From an uncultured Lachnospiraceae bacterium (GTDB taxonomy: Bacteria > Bacillota > Clostridia > Lachnospirales > Lachnospiraceae): a stretch of DNA of 6,080 nt. The number at the start of each line of letters is the position of its first letter. Positions within the stretch are counted from its first letter, which is position 1. The DNA is taken from NCBI GenBank assembly GCA_946633495.1, contig CAMPAX010000148.1, forward strand, positions 1 to 6,080, written 5' to 3'. The notes below the pieces were generated by a model. It was not told the DNA's origin, did not search any database, and worked only from the letters and a program-made list of their open reading frames with translations. Position numbers and translations under genes: made by a program. This document shows, in pieces, positions 1 to 5,994 of this stretch.

Positions 1-707
1 AGCTTCATCTCATGGATGCACTCGAAGTATGCATTTCTCGGATCATAACCAGCTTCGGTCAGTGTCTCGAAACCTGCCTGCATGAGAGCGCATACACCGC
101 CGCAGAGAACTGCCTGCTCACCGAAGAGGTCTGTTTCGGTCTCGATACGGAATGTGGTCTCAAGAAGACCTGCACGAGCACCACCGATACCTGCACCGTA
201 AGCCAGTGCCAGATCCTGTGCATGACCGGTAGCATCCTGATATACAGCGATCAGACAGGGTGTACCCTTGCCTGCCTGATACTCGGAACGTACGGTGTGA
301 CCCGGTGCCTTCGGAGCGATCATGGTTACATCCACATCCTTCGGCGGGATGATCTGATTGAAATGAATATTGAAGCCATGTGCGAACATCAGCATATTTC
401 CTGCCTCAAGGTTCGGCTCGATATCCTTCTTATAAAGTGCAGCCTGAAGTTCATCATTGATCAGGATCATGATGATATCTGCCTTCTTAGCAGCTTCTGC
501 AGCTGTGAATACTTCGAAGCCCTGCTCCTCGGCACGCTTCCAGGACTTTGAGCCCTCATACAGACCAATGATGACATGTGCGCCTGAATCCTTCAGGTTC
601 AGTGCATGAGCATGTCCCTGGCTGCCGTAACCGATGATAGCGATGGTTTTTCCGTCCAGAAGGGAAAAATTACAATCCTTCTCATAGAAAATCTTAAGAT
701 CTGACAT
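1..707 (-). CDS. ilvC: Ketol-acid reductoisomerase, 5' part (runs off left edge)
   Basis: Converts 2-acetolactate or 2-aceto-2-hydroxybutyrate to the dihydroxy acid by Mg-dependent alkyl migration and NAD(P)H reduction; this is the second common step of branched-chain amino acid synthesis, in the cytoplasm. I translated 235 codons from the ATG at 705-707. The Rossmann nucleotide motif GYGSQGHAHAL spans about residues 26-36. The AHGF histidine is H110. The metal ligands fall at D193 and E197 (ETDLFGEQ), and at E229 and E233 (FECIHEMK). These are the family's signature residues in the correct order, so this is a short-form class I enzyme whose last roughly 100 residues lie outside the window. 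AGGAGG at 717-722, nine bases upstream, fixes the start. It lies 95 bases downstream of ilvN and is probably co-transcribed with it. One oddity is the cofactor loop, which reads GLYEGSKSW (residues 48-56) with Tyr where an Arg is often found. Confidence 0.97.
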   Translation of the reverse strand, partial: MSDLKIFYEKDCNFSLLDGKTIAIIGYGSQGHAHALNLKDSGAHVIIGLYEGSKSWKRAEEQGFEVFTAAEAAKKADIIMILINDELQAALYKKDIEPNLEAGNMLMFAHGFNIHFNQIIPPKDVDVTMIAPKAPGHTVRSEYQAGKGTPCLIAVYQDATGHAQDLALAYGAGIGGARAGLLETTFRIETETDLFGEQAVLCGGVCALMQAGFETLTEAGYDPRNAYFECIHEMK

Positions 708-716
708 TTTCTGGTT

Positions 717-722
717 CCTCCT
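717..722 (-). promoter_or_regulatory. Ribosome binding site of ilvC
   Basis: A perfect AGGAGG on the minus strand lies nine bases upstream of the ilvC ATG. It is the strongest Shine-Dalgarno sequence in the window, which fits the high IlvC abundance usually needed for this slow enzyme (the abundance point is inference). Confidence 0.85.
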
Positions 723-739
723 AAAATAATAAATTATGC

Positions 740-767
740 ATAAGGTCCGGACAAATCCGGAGGTTAT
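740..767 (-). repeat. Imperfect inverted repeat in the ilvN-ilvC gap
   Basis: On the plus strand ATAA-GG-TCCGGA at 740-751 and TCCGGA-GG-TTAT at 756-767 flank the loop CAAA. The arms can pair as six GC-rich base pairs, a symmetric two-by-two mismatch, and four AT base pairs. In the minus-strand transcript this hairpin would sit about 33 bases upstream of the ilvC start. No U-tract follows, so it is not an intrinsic terminator. A role in mRNA processing or stability, or in uncoupling ilvC from ilvN expression, is possible but unproven. Confidence 0.45.
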
Positions 768-802
768 AGCTCATCTGATGCAACTGACAATCTGTATTAT
801 AT

Positions 803-1279
803 CTATCTTCTTGTCAGTCCCGTAAGACCGGTACGTACAAGCTCCTGAATCTCAAATCCGTTCAGAAGTTCGATAAATGCATCGATCTTGGTGTTATTCC
901 CCGTGATCTCGATCATGATGGATTCCGGAGAAACATCCACGATCTTCGCACGGAATACGTTCGTGATGGCGATGACCGCCTGACGCTGATTCTGATCGGC
1001 CTTTACCTTTACGAGCACCAGCTCACGGCATACGGAAGCGCCATCCATAAGCTCGATCACCTCAACCACATCTTCCAGCTTGTTCAGCTGATTCTTGATC
1101 TGGGAAAGGATCCTGTCATCTCCGCTGACAGCAACTGTCATACGGGAGTATTTCGGATTCTCCGTAACTCCTACCGTCAGGCTGTCGATATTATAGCCTC
1201 TGCGGCTGAACATACCTGATACTCTGGAAAGTACACCGGATGTATTTTCAACAAGGAGTGAAAGTACCTTCTTTTTCAT
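803..1279 (-). CDS. ilvN: Acetolactate synthase regulatory (small) subunit
   Basis: Regulatory subunit that stimulates the catalytic acetolactate synthase subunit IlvB and usually confers valine feedback inhibition, acting in the cytoplasm at the first common step of branched-chain amino acid synthesis. The protein has 158 residues, the normal length for the family. The N-terminal ACT domain covers about residues 4-78, with the conserved segments LLVENTSGVLSRV and FSRRGYNIDSLTVG. N12 and G15 align with the valine-site Asn and Gly of Escherichia coli IlvH. A second ACT-like C-terminal domain covers about residues 84-158. The frame is also open back to a GTG at 1289-1291, but I chose the ATG at 1277-1279: it has AGGTGG eight bases upstream and gives the family-typical MKKKVLSLLVEN start, whereas the GTG would sit inside that ribosome binding site. 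A strong promoter lies just upstream, and ilvC follows 95 bases downstream. No ilvB adjoins it here. Confidence 0.96.
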   Translation of the reverse strand: MKKKVLSLLVENTSGVLSRVSGMFSRRGYNIDSLTVGVTENPKYSRMTVAVSGDDRILSQIKNQLNKLEDVVEVIELMDGASVCRELVLVKVKADQNQRQAVIAITNVFRAKIVDVSPESIMIEITGNNTKIDAFIELLNGFEIQELVRTGLTGLTRR

Positions 1280-1287
1280 GAGATCAT

Positions 1288-1293
1288 CCACCT
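1288..1293 (-). promoter_or_regulatory. Ribosome binding site that decides the ilvN start
   Basis: AGGTGG (extended to GAAAGGTGG) on the minus strand is eight bases upstream of the ATG at 1277-1279. The alternative GTG at 1289-1291 lies within this motif and has no properly spaced site of its own, so the shorter reading is preferred. Confidence 0.75.
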
Positions 1294-1312
1294 TTCAAAA
1301 TTCATAACAATC

Positions 1313-1341
1313 ATTTTAACAACTGTTCCCCTTAATGTCAA
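1313..1341 (-). promoter_or_regulatory. SigA-type promoter for ilvN-ilvC
   Basis: Reading the minus strand, a perfect -35 hexamer TTGACA (1336-1341) is separated by exactly 17 bases from the -10 hexamer TAAAAT (1313-1318), which matches TATAAT at five of six positions. A TGn extension (TGT) directly precedes the -10. The predicted start of transcription is near 1305-1306, giving a leader of only about 26 bases before ilvN. That leaves no room for a T-box or attenuator. The -35 begins six bases after the metH stop codon, and no terminator separates them, so readthrough from metH is also possible. Confidence 0.85.
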
Positions 1342-1347
1342 CAAATA

Positions 1348-3804
1348 TCAATGACTCAGCAAGCGGTCCACCAGCTTTACGCACTCATTAGCATCTTTTG
1401 AATAACCGTCCGCATGGATTTCGTCCGCAAAGCTCTGGGAGATCACTGCACCGCCGATAATGATCTTCGCTGTGCAGTTTTCCTGATGTGCAAGCTCTAC
1501 CACTTCTTTCATTTTCATCATGGTAGTCGTCATCAGGGCCGAAAGGCCGATAATGTCCGCGTTCTGCTTCTTTGCTTCCGAAACGATCACATCCGAGGGA
1601 ACATCCTTTCCAAGATCGATCACGGTATATCCGTAGTTTCGGAGCATCAGGATACAGAGGTTCTTTCCGATCTCATGGACATCACCTTCCACCGATGCAA
1701 AGACCACAGTTCCTTTGGGCTCCTGACCTTCCGTAGTGGGAAGCATGGGTGCCAGATACTGGATCGCAGCATCCATGGCATTTGCTCCCTGGATCAGCTG
1801 CGGCAGGAAGAATCTCTTTTCTTCAAACAGTTCTCCCACCCGGGTAATGGCAGGGATCAGATCTTCATCGATGATATTTTTTGCCGGGCGGCCGGCTTCC
1901 AGCTGCTTCTTTGCTTCGTCCACGATCCTGGCTTTGCTGCCGTTTATCACGCAGTCATAGACCGGTCCCACGGAAGCCTCTTTCCCGGAGGAACTGCCTG
2001 TACCGCCGGAACCTGTTTTGGAAGCACCTGCCGTGCCGGGAGCAGCCGTACCTGAAATAGGCCGCACATATTCCACGTAGGTCTTATCCGCACCTTCCTT
2101 CGCCAGAAGAAGATCCGAAGCATAAGCCGCATTCATCAGCTGTTCCTGACCGGGATTTGCGATAGCCATAGTAAGTCCCGAAGAAATGGCCATGGTCAGA
2201 AACGCGGCATTTACATTGATCCGCTCCGGAAGACCGAAGGAAATGTTGGAGAGTCCGCAGATGGTCGGAAGTCCAAGCACATCATGGCTGTATCGTATGG
2301 TATCCAGCGCGTTCCGGGCAGCCATGGGATCAGCTCCCACAGTGGAGATCAGTGCATCCACGCACAGATCCTCCATGGTAAGTCCTTCTTCCAGAGCGAT
2401 CTCTACCAGACGGTCCACATTTTCCCGGCGCTCTTCTGCCGTTTTGGGAAGACCCTCATCCGATACCGGAAGGAGGATACACATGGCACCGTATTTTTTT
2501 GCGATCCGGAACAGCGGACGTGTTTTTGCGCTTTCTAAAGAGACGGAGTTGATCAGCGCCCGACCGGGATAGATTCGAAGTGCGGCTTCGATGATATCCA
2601 CATGACTGGAATCGATGCAGAGCGGCAGAGATACCAGTTGCGTCACCTCATGGATGACCTTAAGCATCATTTCCTTTTCATCAATGCCGTTTAAGCCCAT
2701 ATTGATGTCAAGTACATGCGCATGATTTTCTTCCTGGGAGACAGCCATCTCGCTTACAAGATCCAGACTGCCCTCTCGAAGGGACGCCTGCAGTTTCTTC
2801 TTGCCGGTGGGATTGATCCGCTCTCCCACCACCAGAAACGGTCCGTCGATCCGGATCTCCTGAAGCATCCGTTCCGAAGTAAGGACACGTACCTTTTTAT
2901 CCTTCGGAGGAACCGGGCTGAGTCCGCGTACCCTTTGTTTTACGGCACGGATATGATCCACGGAGCTGCCGCAGCATCCACCTACCAGATTTGCTCCGGC
3001 ATCCACCAGATCACTGATGCAGTCCGCAAAATGCTTCGGTGTCATTTTATATACGGATTTTCCGTTTTCAAGCTCCGGCATTCCGGCATTCGGTTTGGCA
3101 AATACCGGAATCGTGGCATATTTTTTCATATCTTCGAGCAGAGCCGTCATCTCTTCCGGCCCCGTGGAACAATTGAGACCCACGGCATCTGCGCCAAGTC
3201 CCTGCAGCACGATCACAGCCACTCCCGGCGTGGTACCGAACAGAGTTTTTCCGTCTTCACGGAAGGTAAGACTTACCATCACCGGAATATCCTGTGACAA
3301 CTCCCGTATGGCGATCAGTGCCGCACGGCTTTCCTGGAGACTCATCATGGTTTCCACCACAATAAGATCCACACCGGCATCCAAAAGGGCCTTCGCCTGT
3401 TCCTTATATACCTCCACCAGCTCTTCAAACTGAAGATCACCGATGGGGAAGAGCTGGCGCCCCGTCATGGTCATATCCCCGGCCACATACCCGCGCCCGT
3501 TGCAGCGGCGTACCGCTTCCCGGGAAAGACGGACCAGGTTTTGATTCATCTCGATGGTCTTATCTTCCAGATGATATTCCCTGAGTTTGATCCTGTTACA
3601 CGTAAATGTAGGCGCGTACACGATATTGGTACCCGCCTCCAGAAAACTGATCTGCAATTGAATGAGTATTTCCGGGTGCTCCAGGATCCACTGCTCCGGG
3701 CACACACCGAGGGGCATGCCCGCCGCCATAAGATTTGTACCCGTGGCACCATCAAGACACAGGATACGATTTTCCAAAAGGCTGCGAAAATCTGATCGAT
3801 TCAT
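1348..3804 (-). CDS. metH: Cobalamin-dependent methionine synthase lacking the reactivation domain
   Basis: Transfers a methyl group from 5-methyltetrahydrofolate to homocysteine via methylcobalamin, making methionine and tetrahydrofolate in the cytoplasm. The 818-residue protein shows the modules in order. The homocysteine-binding barrel covers about residues 1-300; its zinc ligands appear to be C212 (GLNCSTG) and C277/C278 (GGCCGSS). The pterin-binding barrel covers about 320-575 and begins VVGERINPTG. A Gly/Ala/Ser/Thr-rich linker covers 584-612. The cobalamin cap covers about 615-690. The cobalamin domain covers about 698-818, with GDVHEIG (D708, cobalt-ligating H710, G713), GLSALMTTT and IIIGGA. 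The roughly 330-residue AdoMet activation domain of E. coli MetH is absent; this short form is known in Clostridia and Thermotoga, where a separate protein is thought to serve. I chose the ATG at 3802-3804 (CAGGAAA upstream) over a GTG 13 codons earlier. It lies 55 bases after rnhA, with no riboswitch in the gap. Confidence 0.95.
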   Translation of the reverse strand: MNRSDFRSLLENRILCLDGATGTNLMAAGMPLGVCPEQWILEHPEILIQLQISFLEAGTNIVYAPTFTCNRIKLREYHLEDKTIEMNQNLVRLSREAVRRCNGRGYVAGDMTMTGRQLFPIGDLQFEELVEVYKEQAKALLDAGVDLIVVETMMSLQESRAALIAIRELSQDIPVMVSLTFREDGKTLFGTTPGVAVIVLQGLGADAVGLNCSTGPEEMTALLEDMKKYATIPVFAKPNAGMPELENGKSVYKMTPKHFADCISDLVDAGANLVGGCCGSSVDHIRAVKQRVRGLSPVPPKDKKVRVLTSERMLQEIRIDGPFLVVGERINPTGKKKLQASLREGSLDLVSEMAVSQEENHAHVLDINMGLNGIDEKEMMLKVIHEVTQLVSLPLCIDSSHVDIIEAALRIYPGRALINSVSLESAKTRPLFRIAKKYGAMCILLPVSDEGLPKTAEERRENVDRLVEIALEEGLTMEDLCVDALISTVGADPMAARNALDTIRYSHDVLGLPTICGLSNISFGLPERINVNAAFLTMAISSGLTMAIANPGQEQLMNAAYASDLLLAKEGADKTYVEYVRPISGTAAPGTAGASKTGSGGTGSSSGKEASVGPVYDCVINGSKARIVDEAKKQLEAGRPAKNIIDEDLIPAITRVGELFEEKRFFLPQLIQGANAMDAAIQYLAPMLPTTEGQEPKGTVVFASVEGDVHEIGKNLCILMLRNYGYTVIDLGKDVPSDVIVSEAKKQNADIIGLSALMTTTMMKMKEVVELAHQENCTAKIIIGGAVISQSFADEIHADGYSKDANECVKLVDRLLSH
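1969..2055 (-). other. Low-complexity interdomain linker of MetH
   Basis: Residues 584-612 of MetH are almost entirely Gly, Ala, Ser, Thr, Pro and Lys, running from SGTAAPGTAG to SSSGKEASVG. The segment sits exactly between the pterin-binding barrel and the cobalamin cap. MetH must swing its cobalamin module between the homocysteine and folate sites, so a long flexible tether here is mechanistically sensible (inference). Confidence 0.75.
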
Positions 3805-3811
3805 AACTTTT

Positions 3812-3815
3812 TCCT
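3812..3815 (-). promoter_or_regulatory. Ribosome binding site that decides the metH start
   Basis: AGGA (within CAGGAAAAAG) on the minus strand lies seven bases upstream of the ATG at 3802-3804. The GTG at 3841-3843, which would add 13 residues (MCLHLEKISQEKV), has no comparable site, and the added residues are not part of the homocysteine barrel. Confidence 0.65.
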
Positions 3816-3849
3816 GACTGATCTTTTCTAAATGTAAACACACCTGAGG

Positions 3850-3870
3850 CTCTGCCGGTCTATTGCAGAG
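3850..3870 (-). repeat. Small inverted repeat spanning the rnhA stop codon
   Basis: CTCTGC at 3850-3855 and GCAGAG at 3865-3870 form a six-base-pair stem with a nine-base loop. The loop contains most of the rnhA TAG stop codon region. No U-tract follows on the minus strand, so it is not a convincing terminator before metH. It may be chance or a minor mRNA structure. Confidence 0.3.
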
Positions 3871-4372
3871 TCTTTATCCTTTCATCCGAAAGCGACTGTA
3901 TATATACGTCATCCCGGAGCCACGGACCATGATCCGCGGCTGAAGTTGCAAGCTGATCACAGCGTTCATTTCCCGGATTCCCGTCATGGCCTTTTACCCA
4001 GCAGAATTCCACCTGATGCGGCTTTTTCGCCTTTAAAAGACGTTTCCAGAGATCCACATTTTTTACCGGATCCCTGCCGCGTTTCCAGCCCTTTTTGATC
4101 CAGTTGTCGATCCAGTGCTCATTGAACGCTTTCACCACATACTGGGAATCGGACCATACCGTGACATGGCACGGACGAACGAGATGTTCCAGTCCCACGA
4201 TCACCGCCATAAGTTCCATACGGTTATTGGTGGTCCGTTCATATCCCTGGGATAATTCCAGTCTGTGTTCTTCTCCTTTGGCATCCGTCACGGAAAGCAC
4301 TGCGCCGTACCCACCGGGTCCGTCAGGATTCGCCCTGGCTGCACCATCGGTGTACAGAGTCACATGTTCCAT
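3860..4372 (-). CDS. rnhA: Ribonuclease HI
   Basis: Cleaves the RNA strand of RNA:DNA hybrids, removing R-loops and primer remnants in the cytoplasm. The 170-residue protein has the complete type 1 fold and active site: D9 (LYTDGAARANPDGPGGYGA), E53 (TTNNRMELMA), D75 (VWSDSQYV), H129 (WVKGHDGNPGNE) and D139 (RCDQLA). The intervals from E53 through D139 (22, 54 and 10) are identical to those of E. coli RNase HI (E48, D70, H124, D134), which makes the call secure. A basic handle-like segment, NWIKKGWKRGRDP, covers residues 90-102. There is no N-terminal hybrid-binding domain. The ATG at 4370-4372 is used because AAAGGAG stands just upstream; a further ATG ten codons earlier would start inside the preceding gene. 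It lies ten bases after the L,D-transpeptidase stop codon and is likely co-translated with it. Confidence 0.97.
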   Translation of the reverse strand: MEHVTLYTDGAARANPDGPGGYGAVLSVTDAKGEEHRLELSQGYERTTNNRMELMAVIVGLEHLVRPCHVTVWSDSQYVVKAFNEHWIDNWIKKGWKRGRDPVKNVDLWKRLLKAKKPHQVEFCWVKGHDGNPGNERCDQLATSAADHGPWLRDDVYIQSLSDERIKTLQ

Positions 4373-4377
4373 AGAAG

Positions 4378-4384
4378 CTCCTTT
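4378..4384 (-). promoter_or_regulatory. Ribosome binding site of rnhA overlapping the upstream stop codon
   Basis: AAAGGAG on the minus strand lies five bases upstream of the rnhA ATG and shares two bases with the TAA stop (4383-4385) of the L,D-transpeptidase gene. Terminating ribosomes would therefore be placed at the rnhA start, which points to translational coupling. Confidence 0.75.
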
Positions 4385-5948
4385 ATTTGATAAAATTATC
4401 ATCCGTTCTCCAGTAACAGATGACCGGAAGTCCCCTGTAACCGGTTTCGAAAAGCGTCTGGGCCGTACTGTGTGTCAGATTTACGCAGCCGTGAGATCCT
4501 CTGGTAAGATACAGATTTCCTCCGAATTTTGACTGCCAGTAAGCATCGTGGAGCCCGATCTCACCGTTAAACGGCATCCAGTAATCCACATGCGATGCAT
4601 AACCCGGACCCGTGAGCACCACATCCTTCCGCATTCCATAGATCTCATACAGTCCGCTGGGTGTATTCTGATACCGGTTCGGATTTCCGGATATCACATC
4701 ATCCTCGATCAGAAGCCTTCCGTCCACGTAATAATAGATCTTCTGAACGGACAGATCCAGCTCAACATAGGTATCTCCGATATCCGAGCCATCTCCGGTA
4801 TAGACATGTCCCTTATGGGTGAACATGGGTTCCCGTTCGATGTTCTCTCTTCTGGAAATGTTCATGATCAGTGCTTTCACTTCTGCTTCCTGATCGATCT
4901 CCCAGCCAAGATAACTGCTGTTAAGCTTCAGTTTTTTTCCGAAATGTGTTTTAAAGATCCTGTCTTTCCCGTAGGTATCGTGCTCATATGCAAAGGCTTC
5001 GACAAAATTCTCGACCTTTCGTTTGGATACCGAACAGTAATATTTCTCCAGATCGATATCAAGCATATTATAGATATCCTCGGCGCGAAGTTTGAAACGG
5101 ATTTCTTCGCCATAGAGATATGTGATCTTAAGTTCTGTATAAGATGCGATCAGATCCCGGCATTTTACCACCTTGTCGGAGTTTTCGTCATAGAGCGCCT
5201 TTTCGTAGCATCCTTCTTTTTCCAGGTTGATATCCCTCGTCAGATTGCGGACTCTGTCCTCGATCAGGAGCTTTAATTTATCTCTGTTTACAGTGGTGCC
5301 GGCATCTCCTTTCCGGATCTCCGGAACCCCGTCATTCAGAACGATCATCGGATTCTCGGGAGCCTTCATATTTTCCGGCTTAAGGAAGGATACGGAATCA
5401 AGATAAGCATCCAGCTTGCGCTGATCATACATGATGACATAGGCAGCTTCATTCGGCTGATCAAATAATGCCATGAACCACAGGAATGGATTCTGTTTTT
5501 CTTTCACTCTCTGCACATCGGAAGCCGTGGTGATCACCAGACCGATATCTGCCGGATGAATCGTGAATTCTCCGTTTCGAAGCTTCACATGAATCTCATA
5601 GCCGGATTTTTTCGAGTCGATCTCCTGCTGAACCGCTTCCGGCGTCCGGAAAGAATAGTCTACGCCGTTGATCACCGTATTGGGCTGAAAACGGGAAGAA
5701 CAAATGATCACCATAGTGGTATATCCGGCGATCAGGATCACACCAAGCGTGATCAGTGCGGCGATCAGTACATGACGTACCTTCTTTTTCTGCGTAAACG
5801 CTTTCTGATCCACAAACGCTTCCTGATGTCCGATTCCGGAGAGATCCGACAAAGGAGGCTGGGAATTATTATTCAGTTCAGTTTGAGGTTGTTTCTCGTC
5901 ATCTATGACAATATCCACAACTTCCGGATCTTTATGTTCCTCACCCAT
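4383..5948 (-). CDS. Membrane-anchored L,D-transpeptidase (YkuD domain)
   Basis: Likely forms 3-3 peptide cross-links in peptidoglycan, or a related acyl transfer, outside the membrane, using a catalytic cysteine. The 521 residues comprise a hydrophilic acidic cytoplasmic tail (about 1-52), a basic KKKVRH stop followed by one membrane segment (about 58-83), and an extracellular part. The region from about 90 to 375 resembles one or two PG_binding_4-type modules; it opens with the typical TVINGVDYSFRTPEA phrase. The YkuD catalytic domain covers about 394-514, with H467 (GEIGLHDAYW) and the SHGCVN signature holding S485, H486, G487 and catalytic C488. The 17 residues between H467 and S485 fit the family pattern. 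The start ATG at 5946-5948 has AGAGG/GAGGTGG just upstream (5953-5960). It is followed ten bases later by rnhA. The exact cross-link type, and whether it confers beta-lactam tolerance, cannot be read from the sequence. Confidence 0.93.
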   Translation of the reverse strand: MGEEHKDPEVVDIVIDDEKQPQTELNNNSQPPLSDLSGIGHQEAFVDQKAFTQKKKVRHVLIAALITLGVILIAGYTTMVIICSSRFQPNTVINGVDYSFRTPEAVQQEIDSKKSGYEIHVKLRNGEFTIHPADIGLVITTASDVQRVKEKQNPFLWFMALFDQPNEAAYVIMYDQRKLDAYLDSVSFLKPENMKAPENPMIVLNDGVPEIRKGDAGTTVNRDKLKLLIEDRVRNLTRDINLEKEGCYEKALYDENSDKVVKCRDLIASYTELKITYLYGEEIRFKLRAEDIYNMLDIDLEKYYCSVSKRKVENFVEAFAYEHDTYGKDRIFKTHFGKKLKLNSSYLGWEIDQEAEVKALIMNISRRENIEREPMFTHKGHVYTGDGSDIGDTYVELDLSVQKIYYYVDGRLLIEDDVISGNPNRYQNTPSGLYEIYGMRKDVVLTGPGYASHVDYWMPFNGEIGLHDAYWQSKFGGNLYLTRGSHGCVNLTHSTAQTLFETGYRGLPVICYWRTDDNFIK

Positions 5949-5952
5949 GAAA

Positions 5953-5960
5953 CCACCTCT
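5953..5960 (-). promoter_or_regulatory. Ribosome binding site of the L,D-transpeptidase gene
   Basis: AGAGGTGG on the minus strand ends four bases before the ATG, with its AGAGG core seven bases away. It supports the full-length start and therefore the long acidic cytoplasmic tail. Confidence 0.7.
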
Positions 5961-5994
5961 TTATAAATAACGTTCTGAATTACCGAACAAATGA

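Noticed and set aside
12..551. Plus-strand open frame of 179 codons antisense to ilvC
   Set aside because: It is the complement of a clearly recognisable KARI reading frame, is unusually rich in Cys and Leu, and shows no domain.
734..743. Ten-base palindrome TTATGCATAA near the ilvC ribosome binding site as an operator
   Set aside because: A single short palindrome in AT-rich DNA, downstream of the promoter and not repeated at the ilvN promoter; no basis for a specific regulator.
746..761. Recurrent TCCGGA hexamer as a dispersed repeat family
   Set aside because: TCCGGA recurs throughout the window mostly as ordinary codon combinations in coding DNA, without shared flanks.
1279..1291. GTG start adding MDDL to IlvN
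   Set aside because: The GTG is part of the AGGTGG ribosome binding site and has no site of its own; the family begins at the following ATG.
1291..1308. CodY-like box in the ilvN leader (AATTTTGAAAG)
   Set aside because: Only the first half resembles the AATTTTCWGAAAATT consensus; about half of the positions match overall, too few to call in AT-rich leader DNA.
1414..2055. Plus-strand open frames antisense to metH (also at 1736-1960, 2186-2572, 2284-2538, 2716-3297, 3017-3433 and 3541-3795)
   Set aside because: All lie opposite conserved MetH domains, are rich in His, Ser or Arg, have no family motifs, and mirror the codon use of metH.
3805..3859. Promoter, SAM riboswitch or cobalamin riboswitch ahead of metH
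   Set aside because: The 55-base gap is too short for either riboswitch, and the TTTACA near 3835 has no -10 at a workable distance.
4548..5276. Plus-strand open frame of 242 codons opposite the L,D-transpeptidase gene (also 4095-4532 and 5556-5966)
   Set aside because: These are shadow frames. The minus-strand frame has a complete domain order and the SHGC active site, and the plus-strand products show no recognisable feature.
5949..5994. Promoter directly upstream of the L,D-transpeptidase gene
   Set aside because: TTGTTC and TTATAA at about 18 bases are poor matches, and the latter sits almost on the ribosome binding site, leaving no leader.
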